A DNA stretch of 64,000 nt from Kiloniella laminariae DSM 19542 (lineage in GTDB: Bacteria; Pseudomonadota; Alphaproteobacteria; Kiloniellales; Kiloniellaceae), in assembly GCF_000374005.1 (NCBI RefSeq), contig NZ_KB893134.1:670852-734851 (forward strand), in the 5' to 3' direction. Below the pieces are notes generated by a model, which searched no databases, had not been told where the DNA came from, and saw nothing but the letters and a program-made list of their open reading frames with translations. A program made the position numbers and the translations under genes. Each line of letters opens with the position of its first letter. Within the stretch, counting starts at the first letter, position 1. Positions 35,753 to 45,741 of this stretch are shown here, one piece after another.

Positions 35753-37318
35753 ATGAACGATCTTTTTACGCCTCCTCCTTCTGCTCCGGCCGCTTCGGGA
35801 ACCACTGAACGCGGAAATAATGCCCCTGCGCTCAGCGTTTCAGAGATTTCCAACTCGATCAAACGCGAGCTTGAAACCCGCTTTGACCGCGTGCGGGTGC
35901 GGGGGGAAATTTCCGGCTTCAAACAGGCTGCTTCAGGGCATATGTATATGTCTCTGAAAGACGATAATGCGGTGCTTAGCGTTATCTGCTGGCGCGGTGT
36001 TGCAAGCAAACTTTCGATCCGCCCCCAAGATGGTCTCGAGGTCATCGTCACGGGACGGATTACCAGTTATCCGGGGCGTTCGAACTACCAGATCGTGATC
36101 GAGAGCATGGAACTGGCCGGGGAAGGTGCGCTGCTCAAGTTACTGGAAGAGCGCAAGCGCATGCTGGCCGGAGAGGGGCTCTTTGCCGAGGAACGCAAAC
36201 ACCGCATTCCTTTCCTGCCGGAAGTAATCGGTGTGGTGACGTCGCCAACGGGGGCAGTCATCCGGGATATCATGCACCGGCTTTCAGATCGTTTCCCGCG
36301 TCGCGTTCTGGTCTGGCCTGTTCTGGTGCAGGGCGATGGGGCGGCAGAACAGATTGCCAGGGCAATTGAAGGTTTTAACAAGCTTCCCCTGACAGGCCCT
36401 GTGCCACGTCCGGATGTTCTGATTGTTGCCCGTGGCGGCGGCAGTCTGGAAGATCTCTGGGCCTTTAACGAGGAAGTCGTGGTCCGTGCCGCGGCTAATT
36501 CTGCAATTCCGTTGATTTCGGCTGTCGGGCACGAGACTGATACCACCCTGATCGATTTTGCCTCGGATCGCCGGGCACCAACCCCGACAGCAGCCGCCGA
36601 AATGGCGGTGCCGGTTCGGGCCGACCTGATTGGTGAAAATCAGGAAATCGGACGGCGGATCTATGCCGGGGCAAACCGTTTGCTCGGTGAGCGCAAGATG
36701 CAACTTGAAGCCCTTGCAAGAGGCCTTCCAGACCCGAGGCGCCTGATTGAAGAGAAGACCCAGCGGCTGGATGATCGGGCAGAGCGGATGCGCAATGCAG
36801 TGCGGGGTTATCTGCGTAACCAGACGGCACAGCTTTCTGAAATTTCGGCGCGACTGCCCCACCCGAAACAGCAGATCTTGCTGGCAAGCCACCAGCTCGA
36901 CAGTCTGAAAGAGCGGATGACTGTTTCCCTGGGGCAGATTCTCCCCAAACGGCAACAGGAATTTGATCGGCTTGATGCCGCGCGACGGATGCAGGCGGCG
37001 ACAGGACTGCGGCTTGAACGGAGTGTGACTGCCCTGCAGTCTCTGGATCGTGTACTTGAGAGTGTGTCCTATAAAAATGTACTGAAACGCGGATTTTCTG
37101 TTGTGCGGGGCGACGATGGCGCGGTGCTTGCAGCAGACCAGATATCAGACGGTATGCATCTGAATATTGAGTTTGCCAATGATCGTTCTGTCGCGGCCGT
37201 TGCCGGGAGTGACAAAGGCCCTCTGGTTCCCCCTGGCGGCGCTTCTGGCAAGTCCGGTTCCAAGCCGAAAAAGAAGCCGGGCGCTTCTGGTGAGGCCGCG
37301 CAGGGGAGCCTTTTGTAA
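35753..37318 (+). CDS. xseA: Exodeoxyribonuclease VII large subunit
   Basis: A 521-residue subunit of the single-strand exonuclease. The N-terminal OB fold has VRVRGEISGFKQAASGHMY; the catalytic domain has ARGGGSLEDLWAFN and SAVGHETDTTLIDFASD; a long coiled-coil follows. The last 40 residues are a basic, Gly/Ser/Lys-rich tail. The stop codon overlaps the start of the M23 gene (TAATG). Confidence 0.96.
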   Translation: MNDLFTPPPSAPAASGTTERGNNAPALSVSEISNSIKRELETRFDRVRVRGEISGFKQAASGHMYMSLKDDNAVLSVICWRGVASKLSIRPQDGLEVIVTGRITSYPGRSNYQIVIESMELAGEGALLKLLEERKRMLAGEGLFAEERKHRIPFLPEVIGVVTSPTGAVIRDIMHRLSDRFPRRVLVWPVLVQGDGAAEQIARAIEGFNKLPLTGPVPRPDVLIVARGGGSLEDLWAFNEEVVVRAAANSAIPLISAVGHETDTTLIDFASDRRAPTPTAAAEMAVPVRADLIGENQEIGRRIYAGANRLLGERKMQLEALARGLPDPRRLIEEKTQRLDDRAERMRNAVRGYLRNQTAQLSEISARLPHPKQQILLASHQLDSLKERMTVSLGQILPKRQQEFDRLDAARRMQAATGLRLERSVTALQSLDRVLESVSYKNVLKRGFSVVRGDDGAVLAADQISDGMHLNIEFANDRSVAAVAGSDKGPLVPPGGASGKSGSKPKKKPGASGEAAQGSLL

Positions 37319-38133
37319 TGCGCTTGATTTCACTTATGTTCGTGCTGTTGCTGCAAGCAACTGTGGCCAGGGGAGAAGAAGCTGTTTCGTTAAAAGGCCA
37401 GCTCATCCAGGGGGGAATCATTACTGGTAAAACGGCGCCGGGTTCACAAATTTTGCTGGATGGGCAGGCCTTGAGAGTCTCGGCAGTCGGGGATTTTGTC
37501 TTCGGCTTTGATCGCGACGCAGAACCACAGGCTCTCTTAACGGTTATCGCACCGGGTCAAGCGCCACTTATCCAGAAACTGGAGATCGCCCGCCGGGATT
37601 ACGATATTCAGAAGATTGAAGGTGTTGAACAGAAGTATGTTTCTCCGCCAAAAGAGGTGACAGAGCGGATCAGCAGGGATGCCCAGTTGGTTGCCGCAGC
37701 CCGTAAGGATGATATCGACAAGCCGATGTTTGTTTCTGGTTTTGTCTGGCCTGCACAGGGGCGAATATCCGGGGTTTATGGCAGCCAGAGAGTTTTTAAC
37801 GGCGTGCCCAAACGACCGCACTATGGTGTCGATGTTGCTGCGCCCGTGGGGACGCCTGTTCTGGCTCCGGCGGAGGGAATTGTGACCCTGGCCGAGGCGG
37901 ATCTCTATTATTCGGGCGGGACGGTTATTCTGGATCATGGGCACGGCCTGTCCTCGAGTTTTCTGCATATGGATAGTGTCACGGCTAAAGTCGGTGACCA
38001 TCTGACGCAGGGAGATCAACTGGGAACTCTTGGGGCGACAGGACGTGTTACTGGACCGCATCTGGACTGGCGGATGAACTGGTTTGAACAGAGAGTTGAT
38101 CCGCAAACACTGGTTGGGGCTATGCCGCAGTAA
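37318..38133 (+). CDS. M23 family peptidase
   Basis: A 271-residue secreted protein with a signal peptide (about 1-19) and a C-terminal LytM domain (about 165-255) expected to act on peptidoglycan. HxxxD is H168/D172, the middle histidine is H217, and the last motif reads GPHLDW (His 248, Asp 250) where most members have HxH. Some M23 proteins I remember also carry HLD at this place, so activity may be kept. It is translationally coupled to xseA. Confidence 0.88.
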   Translation: MRLISLMFVLLLQATVARGEEAVSLKGQLIQGGIITGKTAPGSQILLDGQALRVSAVGDFVFGFDRDAEPQALLTVIAPGQAPLIQKLEIARRDYDIQKIEGVEQKYVSPPKEVTERISRDAQLVAAARKDDIDKPMFVSGFVWPAQGRISGVYGSQRVFNGVPKRPHYGVDVAAPVGTPVLAPAEGIVTLAEADLYYSGGTVILDHGHGLSSSFLHMDSVTAKVGDHLTQGDQLGTLGATGRVTGPHLDWRMNWFEQRVDPQTLVGAMPQ

Positions 38134-38162
38134 ATATGCGACCAGACCGGAAAGAACAGGGT

Positions 38163-39074
38163 TTATTCGCTTTTTTCTTTCAGCTTTTTGTAAGCTGCTT
38201 TGGGCCAGCGTCGGTGAAGCCAGAGCCACTGTCCGGGGGTTTCCCGAATCCAGCTTTCGAAAACCCGGTTTAATTCGCTCATACCTTCCAGGCTGTCCTG
38301 ATCCCGCTTGCCACTGCTGGGAAACGCGAGCGCATCGTGGCAGGTCAGGTGAAAAGAGGCCGGGCCGGTGCGTTTGCATTGAATGGGGAACACTGCAACG
38401 TCAGCTTTTGCTCCAAGGATCGCTGGAGCAGCAGGGCTCATGGCCGGGATACCAAAGAAAGGAACTTCGATCCCGTCGTTCATCTTCTGATCGGCGAGTA
38501 AACCAACAGCTTCCCCATTGCGAATTGCCTTTAAGGAAGCTCTGGCTCCCTCAACGCCCTTGGAGGCCGAGCGGTTTCCGGTTGAGGTGCGGATATCGTC
38601 AATTATCTTGGCAACCAGCGGGTTGTTCGGCTGGCGGACAAGAATGGTCTGGGGATAGCCGAGCAGTGCCGCAGTCATGGGCAAAATTTCCCAATTGCCA
38701 ATATGGGCGCCGATAAAAAGAAGTGCTTTACCTTCCCGGTGGGGCTGTTCGAATTTCTCTAGCCCGCTGACCGTGATGTATTTTTTGTGGTTCTGGACGA
38801 TCTCTCTCAAGTGGGGGTATTCGAAGATTACCCGGCCCAGGTTATCCCACATGTCCCGGATTATCTGTTTGCGTTGCGATACGGAAAGCTCGGGCAGGGC
38901 CAGTTTGAGGTTCAGATCAGCTTTGCGGGTAATGCCCAAAGAAGGGCCGATGTTCCGCCCGAGAAAACCGCCAAAGTTTGAACAGCCTTTTACAGGGAAA
39001 AGGCGAACCAGGCGCAGAAGGGCGCGCAAACCGAGAGCTTCAAACCTGTGGCGGTAGGTGGGGGCAGAGTTCAT
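38163..39074 (-). CDS. LpxL/HtrB-family lysophospholipid acyltransferase
   Basis: A 303-residue acyltransferase of the lipid A late-acylation family. The catalytic HX4E motif is in AHIGNWEI (His 124, Glu 129). A hydrophobic stretch near the N-terminus anchors it to the inner membrane. It is the last gene of the minus-strand lipid A cluster and starts 3 bases after lpxK. It probably adds a secondary acyl chain to lipid A; the chain length is not predictable. Confidence 0.9.
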   Translation of the reverse strand: MNSAPTYRHRFEALGLRALLRLVRLFPVKGCSNFGGFLGRNIGPSLGITRKADLNLKLALPELSVSQRKQIIRDMWDNLGRVIFEYPHLREIVQNHKKYITVSGLEKFEQPHREGKALLFIGAHIGNWEILPMTAALLGYPQTILVRQPNNPLVAKIIDDIRTSTGNRSASKGVEGARASLKAIRNGEAVGLLADQKMNDGIEVPFFGIPAMSPAAPAILGAKADVAVFPIQCKRTGPASFHLTCHDALAFPSSGKRDQDSLEGMSELNRVFESWIRETPGQWLWLHRRWPKAAYKKLKEKSE

Positions 39075-39077
39075 GGT

Positions 39078-40091
39078 CTAGTTGCCTGTGGCTTTCGAGA
39101 GCAAATCCTTGATGATCCCGGGATTATCCCAAACAGCGCGAATGGGCAAGCTGATGATTTCAGGAGCACCTGCAGGAGGTGTCAGGCGGCTCAGCTTAAC
39201 CGCATCTTTTTCTGTGGTCAGGATTAGCTCGGCCCCCTTGTGTTGAGCTTCTTTGACGATCTGTTCTATATCGGCGTTGCAGTAGGGATGATGGTCGGGG
39301 AAGTTCCGATTGCCAACCAGCTTCACACCGAGCTGTTCCAGTGTGGTATAGAATTTTGCCGGATAGCCAATACCTGCAAAGGCGAAGACAGCCTTGTGGT
39401 TTAAGTCAGCTGTAGCGCCTTCTGCGGGTCGCGGAGCAGGCTCTATATGGGCCTGTATGGCGGGAAGTCCCCGAAGGGTGGTACAAACTTCTTGATTTAT
39501 CACTGTCTTGGCCGATGGCTTGAGCAGAACCACAGCGTCGGCACGGGAGAGCCCGGTTTTTACAGGCTCACGTAGAGGACCTGCAGGGAGAACCCGCCCG
39601 TTGGAGAAACCCCGTATGGCATCGACAACGATGAGTGAAAGATCCTTGTAAAGACCGGGGTTCTGAAAGCCGTCATCCAGTAGAAGCACATCAGCCCCGG
39701 CAGCGATGGCTGCCTCGGCTCCCGCAACACGGTCTTTGCTGACCCAGACGGGAAAATCCCGGGCAAGAAGCAGGGGTTCGTCTCCGACCTCGGCCGGGGT
39801 GTGACGTCCCGTTTGGACCTGCAGGGGGCCTGTTGTAGTTCCACCGTAACCGCGGGAAATAATATGCGGGTTCTTGCCCTCTTCCCGCAGCAACTGGGCC
39901 AGTGAGGCTGTAACGGGGGTCTTGCCGCTGCCTCCTGCAGTCAGGTTTCCGATGCAAATCACGGGTACGGATACCTGTTTCGGTCGGGCCAGACGCTGGT
40001 GCAGATTGCCGCCAAGGCTGTAAAGCAGAGCGGCGGGCAGGAGGAGAGTGCTGATAAAATTCCGCTCTTGCCAGAAATCAGGGGCGCGCAT
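39078..40091 (-). CDS. lpxK: Tetraacyldisaccharide 4'-kinase
   Basis: A 337-residue inner-membrane kinase that phosphorylates the lipid A disaccharide. The P-loop is IGNLTAGGSGKTP (47-59), and the LLDDGFQ motif lies near 137. It overlaps the DUF374 gene by 14 bases and is followed 3 bases later by the acyltransferase. In many Alphaproteobacteria waaA lies directly before lpxK; here it does not. Confidence 0.95.
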   Translation of the reverse strand: MRAPDFWQERNFISTLLLPAALLYSLGGNLHQRLARPKQVSVPVICIGNLTAGGSGKTPVTASLAQLLREEGKNPHIISRGYGGTTTGPLQVQTGRHTPAEVGDEPLLLARDFPVWVSKDRVAGAEAAIAAGADVLLLDDGFQNPGLYKDLSLIVVDAIRGFSNGRVLPAGPLREPVKTGLSRADAVVLLKPSAKTVINQEVCTTLRGLPAIQAHIEPAPRPAEGATADLNHKAVFAFAGIGYPAKFYTTLEQLGVKLVGNRNFPDHHPYCNADIEQIVKEAQHKGAELILTTEKDAVKLSRLTPPAGAPEIISLPIRAVWDNPGIIKDLLSKATGN

Positions 40092-40830
40092 CAGCTACCC
40101 CCGTTTTGGCAGGTGTTTCAGTATTGTCGGTTCTGGCAGGAGAAACAGGAACGTGACCGAAACAGAGATCAGCTTTGCCCGTTAGCTCGTTCAACTGCTT
40201 TTCCAGTTCAATACGGTAGCCTTCCAGTTCTTCTTTGCTTGCATCACGGGGAACAGCAATTGGTGTGCCCCAATGAATGATTCCACGGCCAAAAGGCAGG
40301 GGCAGGCAGAAGCGATCCCAGGAATTAAAAATCTTTCGCGAGGAAACGTTGCCAGAGATGGCAATGACGGGACGGCCGGTCATTTGTGCGGCTTTGATCG
40401 CCCCGTTTTTGGCACGCATCCGGGGGCCTTTCGGGCCATCAGGTGTAATACCGATCGCCCCCCCTTTATCAAGGGTGCGTTTTAAGGTGACCAGTGCAGA
40501 AGCACCGCCGCGGCGGCTTGAACCTTCGACTGTTCTGAAACCGAGGTTTTCAATCGCCCTGGCAATCACCCGGCCATCGCGGTGGGCAGAGATCAGCATA
40601 TGAAAGCGGCTGCGGTCGCTGTGCTTCCAGGCATGAAACATCATGACCATTCTTGAGTGCCAGAAACAGCCAATGATATTGGATTCCTGATCGAGGAATC
40701 GGCGTGTCTCATCGGGCATCACTTCCTGCCAGCGGGTGGTCGCCCGAACCAGAACAATATAGCTCGACATAATCCGGGCTATGAAGTTCTGGATAGGTAC
40801 TGAACGGAGGAGCCGCTTGCTAAGTTTCAT
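40078..40830 (-). CDS. DUF374 lysophospholipid acyltransferase family protein
   Basis: A 250-residue protein of the DUF374 group, which resembles PlsC-type acyltransferases. Conserved pieces are CFWHSRM near residue 52, SAHRDGR, EGSSRRGG and ITPDGPKGP. It is embedded in the lipid A cluster between msbA and lpxK, so a role in lipid A or glycerophospholipid acylation is likely but unproved. A ribosome site AAGGG precedes the ATG. Confidence 0.85.
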   Translation of the reverse strand: MKLSKRLLRSVPIQNFIARIMSSYIVLVRATTRWQEVMPDETRRFLDQESNIIGCFWHSRMVMMFHAWKHSDRSRFHMLISAHRDGRVIARAIENLGFRTVEGSSRRGGASALVTLKRTLDKGGAIGITPDGPKGPRMRAKNGAIKAAQMTGRPVIAISGNVSSRKIFNSWDRFCLPLPFGRGIIHWGTPIAVPRDASKEELEGYRIELEKQLNELTGKADLCFGHVPVSPARTDNTETPAKTGVADARP

Positions 40831-40837
40831 TATACCC

Positions 40838-42691
40838 TTATCCGGAGAGGCCGATCTTGTCTTTTGCTATCAGGTTGGCCTCTGTCAGTTGTGAGGGTGA
40901 CCCAGTATCTATCTGGGCTTCTTCCGCAAACTGCAGGCTGTAAAGCCGGGCATAGGCGCCGTCTTTTTCCAGCAATTCACTATGAGATCCCTGTTCGATA
41001 ATTTTCCCGCGATCCATTACATAGATAATATCAGCGTCAATAACAGTGGAAAGACGGTGGGCGATCACCAGTGTTGTTCGACCTTCCATAAGGATCTTCA
41101 GAGCATCCTGAACGTGCCGTTCTGATTCCGTATCGAGGGCTGAAGTGGCTTCATCAAGCAGAAGGATCGGTGCATTTTTGATCATGGCCCGGGCGATGGC
41201 AACTCTCTGGCGCTGTCCACCGGAAAGACGTGAACCCCGTGGACCAACCAGCGTGTCATAACCTTCAGGCAGGCTGCTGATAAAGTCATGGGCATGGGCA
41301 TTGCGCGCGGCTGTGATGATCTCTTCTTCACTGGCAGCGGTATTGCCGTAGGCGATGTTAGCGCGGATGCTGTCATCAAAAAGCTGAATTTCCTGGCTGA
41401 CCAGGGCGATTGACTGACGCAGACTTTCCAGCGTGGCACCACGGACATCTTGCCCGTCAAGCGTGATACTGCCTTCGCTTACGTCATAAAAACGGGGAAT
41501 CAGATTGAGGATTGATGTTTTTCCTGCTCCTGAGGCACCCACCAGAGCAATGGTTTTATTGGCGGGGGCATGAAGATTAATGTGTTGAAGAGCCGGGGCT
41601 TCGTCACTGTATTTAAAGGTGACGTTGTTAAAGAGGACCTCTCCCTTTTTGATCGTCAGTGGCTTCGCGTTCGGGGCATCCTGGATGTCAGGTTGGCTGT
41701 CCAGGACGGCATAAACCCTGTGTGCAGAAGCCAGTCCGGCCTGCATGCTGGCATTAAGTTTTGACAGTTTTTTGATCGGCTCATAAGCAAGCAGCAAAGC
41801 GGTTATGAAAGCAAAAAAAGACCCGGGGTCTTTGGTGCCCTGTATTACTTCATTTCCACCATAAAGAATAACGACAGCAATCGCGATGCCACCCAGCGTT
41901 TCCATAATGGGAGACAGCAGGGAACTTGTCCTTGCTGATTTTATGTTCAGGTTCAAAACCTTGTGAATTACAGCTGAAACCCGCCGGGTTTCATGCTCTT
42001 CCATGTTATAGGCTTTGACATGGCGGATCCCCTGAAAGGCTTCATCCAGCCGGGTGGTCAAGAGGCCAAGGCTTTCCTGCGTGTTATTTGAAACTTTGCG
42101 GATACGACGGCCGGTTTTGGCAATAGGAAGAATTGCAGTCGGAAATGCTGCAAAGGCAACGGAAGCAAGAATCCAGTCCTGATAAAACATCATTCCAATC
42201 AGGCCTGCTGCGGTCAGTGTATCTTTACCGATAGAGGTCAGTGTGTTTGATACTACGCCTTTGAGCATGTTCGCGTCGTTGAGAAAGCGGGAAACCAGAT
42301 TTCCAGGGGATTCCTCATGGAAATAGGCCAAATCTGCACGCATCAACTTTCTGAACAGCTGCTCCTGGATGGTGGCAATGATTTCCAGGCCGACACGTTG
42401 CATCAACATGGTCTGGGCGTAAGTCGCAACACCTTTTACGACAAAGATGGCGACAACCCCCAGAGAGATCGGGACGAGCAAATCGGCCTGTTTGTTCAGA
42501 AATATATCGTTGATAATCGGTTCCATCTGCTTGGCCAGCATGACGGTACAGGCCGAGACCAGCGCCATCGCCAGAAGCGAGAGCCCGATTTTACCAAGTT
42601 GTCCGGTGACGTAGTCCTTGAACAGACGCTTGAGAAGAAAGCGGGTCGAAGGGTCGCCCAGTTTCATCTTGTTGTTTCTATCATTCGACAT
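40838..42691 (-). CDS. MsbA-type lipid-flipping ABC exporter
   Basis: A 617-residue half-transporter with an N-terminal six-helix exporter domain (about 30-330) and a C-terminal ATPase. Walker A is GASGAGKTS, the signature LSGGQRQR, and Walker B ILLLDEATSALD. It should form a homodimer and flip lipid A or a similar amphiphile across the inner membrane. Position ahead of DUF374-lpxK-lpxL supports MsbA. It ends 7 bases before the DUF374 gene. Confidence 0.9.
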   Translation of the reverse strand: MSNDRNNKMKLGDPSTRFLLKRLFKDYVTGQLGKIGLSLLAMALVSACTVMLAKQMEPIINDIFLNKQADLLVPISLGVVAIFVVKGVATYAQTMLMQRVGLEIIATIQEQLFRKLMRADLAYFHEESPGNLVSRFLNDANMLKGVVSNTLTSIGKDTLTAAGLIGMMFYQDWILASVAFAAFPTAILPIAKTGRRIRKVSNNTQESLGLLTTRLDEAFQGIRHVKAYNMEEHETRRVSAVIHKVLNLNIKSARTSSLLSPIMETLGGIAIAVVILYGGNEVIQGTKDPGSFFAFITALLLAYEPIKKLSKLNASMQAGLASAHRVYAVLDSQPDIQDAPNAKPLTIKKGEVLFNNVTFKYSDEAPALQHINLHAPANKTIALVGASGAGKTSILNLIPRFYDVSEGSITLDGQDVRGATLESLRQSIALVSQEIQLFDDSIRANIAYGNTAASEEEIITAARNAHAHDFISSLPEGYDTLVGPRGSRLSGGQRQRVAIARAMIKNAPILLLDEATSALDTESERHVQDALKILMEGRTTLVIAHRLSTVIDADIIYVMDRGKIIEQGSHSELLEKDGAYARLYSLQFAEEAQIDTGSPSQLTEANLIAKDKIGLSG

Positions 42692-42768
42692 CTTGTTCGT
42701 TTCTGTTTATCGCAGCCATTTCGGCGGTTTGATTGTATATTTCACCAGACTTCATATCCGGGGGCGGC

Positions 42769-44115
42769 CTAGTTCCCGGCGACAGTCATGCCGTCAATTC
42801 TAACGGTTGGAGCATTACTCCCATAACGGAAAGTAAGATCATTTGCTGGTGTCAGGTTCAGGAACATCTCTTTGAGATTTCCAGCAATGGTTGCTTCTGA
42901 GACCGGATAGAGGATTTCTCCATTTTCAATCCAGTAGCCACCTGCACCGCGACTGTAATCACCCGTCAGTCCATTGACACTTGAGCCCATCATCTCCGTC
43001 ACAAACAGCCCTTGCTTGATATCCCTGATCAGCTCTTCTGGCGGCAGATTTCCTGCTTCCATATAGAGATTTGTCGGGGAAGGCCCCGGGTTCCCCGAGG
43101 TTCCGCGGGAGGCGTGTGCCGTGCTTGTTAAACCAAGCTGGCGCGCAGAGCTCAGGCTGAGTAACCAGGTCAAGAGCTCGCCGTCTTCAACAATATTCTG
43201 TTTTCGATTGGGCAATCCTTCACCATCAAAGGGTTTGGATCGTAATCCCCGGGCGAGGTGGGGATCATCAACAATATTGATACCCCGGGAGAAAATCTGC
43301 TTGCCGAGAGAGTTTTTGAGAAAGCTGGTGCCCCGGGCAATGGCGGGGCCTGTGATCGCCCCGATCATATGCCCCATGATACTGGTGGACACACGGGGAT
43401 CGAAAACAACAGAGATATTGTTGGTAGTCTTCGGTTTACGAGGATTTAACCGTCGCATAGCCTTGTTGCCAGCACTGAGTCCGATTTCCTGTGCAGACAT
43501 CAGATCATTGCCATAAACGGCGCTGGAAAAGTCATAATCCCGTTCCATCCCGGCTTTTTCTCCGGCAAGAACCGAAACAGAAAGAGAATGGCCGGAAGAG
43601 TTGTAGGCTCCGGCAAAGCCGTTGGAAGCAGCCATGGCGATAGAGGCCTCGCCCCAACTGGCTTCAGCGCCACCAGAGTTGCTTACTCCTTCAACTGAAA
43701 GTGCCGCTTCTTCACAGTCCCGAGCCCGGGTAATCAGTTCTTCTGCTGCCGGTTCAACCGGGTCATAGATATCCAGTTCCGGGATTGTGCGGGCAATATC
43801 TTCAGGATCTGCTATTCCGGCATAAGGATCTTCGGGCACTGCGCGCGCCATGGCAACGACGCGTTCAACCAGCTGATCAAGTGCTTCCGGTGATGTGTCT
43901 GTGGAGGAAACAACCGCGTTGCGTTTTCCAATAAACACCCGCAGCCCAAGATCTTTACTTTCTTCGCGTTCGAGCTTTTCCATCTTCCCCATACGTTGGG
44001 CATGGGATACAGATACGGACCTGAACATCACGGCATCCGCCGAATCAGCTCCTGAGGACTTGGCTTTTTTTAAAAGGTCTTCAAGCAGATTCAGGGATTC
44101 GTTGGGTGCTGACAT
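42769..44115 (-). CDS. pmbA: PmbA/TldE metalloprotease subunit
   Basis: A 448-residue TldD/PmbA-family protein, the TldE partner of the TldD-TldE protease that processes small peptides such as microcin B17 and the CcdA antitoxin in E. coli. The family C-terminal segment GLTGDYSRGAGGYWIENGEI is clear. The zinc-binding partner TldD is partly present at the window end. GAGGA precedes the ATG. It is first in the minus-strand unit with msbA, 77 bases upstream. Confidence 0.92.
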   Translation of the reverse strand: MSAPNESLNLLEDLLKKAKSSGADSADAVMFRSVSVSHAQRMGKMEKLEREESKDLGLRVFIGKRNAVVSSTDTSPEALDQLVERVVAMARAVPEDPYAGIADPEDIARTIPELDIYDPVEPAAEELITRARDCEEAALSVEGVSNSGGAEASWGEASIAMAASNGFAGAYNSSGHSLSVSVLAGEKAGMERDYDFSSAVYGNDLMSAQEIGLSAGNKAMRRLNPRKPKTTNNISVVFDPRVSTSIMGHMIGAITGPAIARGTSFLKNSLGKQIFSRGINIVDDPHLARGLRSKPFDGEGLPNRKQNIVEDGELLTWLLSLSSARQLGLTSTAHASRGTSGNPGPSPTNLYMEAGNLPPEELIRDIKQGLFVTEMMGSSVNGLTGDYSRGAGGYWIENGEILYPVSEATIAGNLKEMFLNLTPANDLTFRYGSNAPTVRIDGMTVAGN

Positions 44116-44450
44116 CGGGGATCCTCATGTAAAATATCTTTGAGCCTATATATAGGCCAGCTCGGCCTGACGATAAAGCAGCTGCTGCAGGTTTATTTCT
44201 GTATGACGGGAACTAGACGACATGGAATGAGTTCAGAAGTTCCGTTTTGTTTATGTCGTGTTGTTCGTACCAGATATCAAAAGTTGAAAGTTGTGCTGGT
44301 GATAGGGGGAATTCTCATCTAAACAAAACCCAATTATCCACCAAACGAAGTCTGGTCCAAAAGCGCTGACCGTATGTGACATCCGGTAAAGGACCCCAAT
44401 GTGGGACAAAGCGACATAAATGCTGCCTGCCGATTGACCAAACGAATGCC
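44116..44450. other. Intergenic region before pmbA and after the OYE gene
   Basis: No gene is supported here. Next to pmbA there is a 14-bp perfect palindrome GCCTATATATAGGC (44144-44157) overlapping an AGGCC/GGCCT hairpin (44154-44168), probably in the pmbA promoter. The rest, from about 44200, appears to mark the edge between the core pmbA region and an accessory block. Confidence 0.5.
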
Positions 44451-45641
44451 CTAACTCTCAAAATGGCGCAACCAGATTTCTGTTCGGATATCGTCACGCG
44501 TTTGATAATTTTCGATGGCTTGCCCAAGGTCGCCAACTACGTCTGTCTCTTTGTCAGCTCCGATTTCCGTCAGCCGCATCGTATACCACGCCGTTATCCC
44601 GCCCTCCGGCGCATCTGAAAACCGTGGAAAGGCGGGCTCTGGCGTCTGGTCTTCCATCCAGAGATTGGGAAGGGTCGGTTCAAGAACGAGTGCACGGGCC
44701 AGGCCGACTATGTCAACTGCGCCGCTCGTGACCGCCACCTCTGCTTGCGACCGCGTTTTGAAGCCTCCGGTCAACATCAAAGGCTTGGATGTCACCGTTC
44801 GGGCGCGTTTGGCAAATGCTATGAAATATGGCCCACGTCCGGCGCTGTCAGAAGCAGATTTAGCGCCGGGGAAATACGTCCCACCGCTGATGTCGATTAA
44901 GTCGACTGATGATGTGTCCAGAGCGGCCACAACCTGAAGCGCATCATCTTCGCCAAGCCCGCCCTCAAGCTGGTCTGAAGAGTTAAGCTTCACCGCGATT
45001 GGAAAGTGAGGACCGACCGCCGCGCGTGTTGCCTCAATGGATTCAAGTAGAATTTTCATACGGTTGGCGATTGATCCACCATACCCATCGCGGCGCTTAT
45101 TGAACAAAGGCGACAGAAACTGGCTGAGCAGAAAACCATGTGCTGCATGTATTTGCACGCCGCCGAAACCAGCCCGCTTTGCCAATATAGCTGTCTTGGC
45201 AAACTCTGCCGGAACCTGATGGATTTCATCTTGCGTCAGCGCCTCGCAGCGTAGGCCAGGTAAATCGAGAGCGCTTGGCCCCTTCGGATTGCTGATCGGC
45301 GCGTATGCAAGCGCCCCAGCATGACCGAGTTGTAACCACAACTGCGTGCTGTTTTGACTACCATGCACGGCAAGGTCCCGAAACTTGTTTAAGTCCGAAA
45401 CTGCGTTGAGCACCAGATTTCCGGGCTTTTCGGCAAAGTGCGAAGTCGCTTGAACCTCGCCAATAATCGATACGGCCAGCCCGCCTTCCGCCCATCGCTG
45501 ATACAGCCTGTTTTGTTCGGTCGTTGGGTGACCGGTGCCGTCGCCCAGAGAGTCCGACATTGCAGGTTTTGCAATCCGATTTTTCAAGACAACGCCACAT
45601 GGCAATTCAAGCGCCTGAAACAGAACCTCATTTTGTTGCAT
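44451..45641 (-). CDS. NADH:flavin oxidoreductase, old yellow enzyme family
   Basis: A 396-residue FMN TIM-barrel oxidoreductase. Family motifs are LPCGVVLKNRIAKPAMS at the start, QLWLQLGHAG near 95, and GVQIHAAHGFLLSQFLSP followed by DGYGGS. It lacks the C-terminal iron-sulfur and NAD domain of 2,4-dienoyl-CoA reductase, so it is the single-domain type, reducing activated C=C bonds. ATG 45641 has AGGAG upstream. It sits beside an insertion sequence and may be acquired. Confidence 0.88.
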   Translation of the reverse strand: MQQNEVLFQALELPCGVVLKNRIAKPAMSDSLGDGTGHPTTEQNRLYQRWAEGGLAVSIIGEVQATSHFAEKPGNLVLNAVSDLNKFRDLAVHGSQNSTQLWLQLGHAGALAYAPISNPKGPSALDLPGLRCEALTQDEIHQVPAEFAKTAILAKRAGFGGVQIHAAHGFLLSQFLSPLFNKRRDGYGGSIANRMKILLESIEATRAAVGPHFPIAVKLNSSDQLEGGLGEDDALQVVAALDTSSVDLIDISGGTYFPGAKSASDSAGRGPYFIAFAKRARTVTSKPLMLTGGFKTRSQAEVAVTSGAVDIVGLARALVLEPTLPNLWMEDQTPEPAFPRFSDAPEGGITAWYTMRLTEIGADKETDVVGDLGQAIENYQTRDDIRTEIWLRHFES

Positions 45642-45741
45642 CCGAACAGCTCCTGTCAAATCTCAGCAATTGATAACATATCTATGAATAGTCTTGGCGC
45701 GGCAACCCAATGTAGGTTTGGGCTCGAAGCCGCCGTTGATC

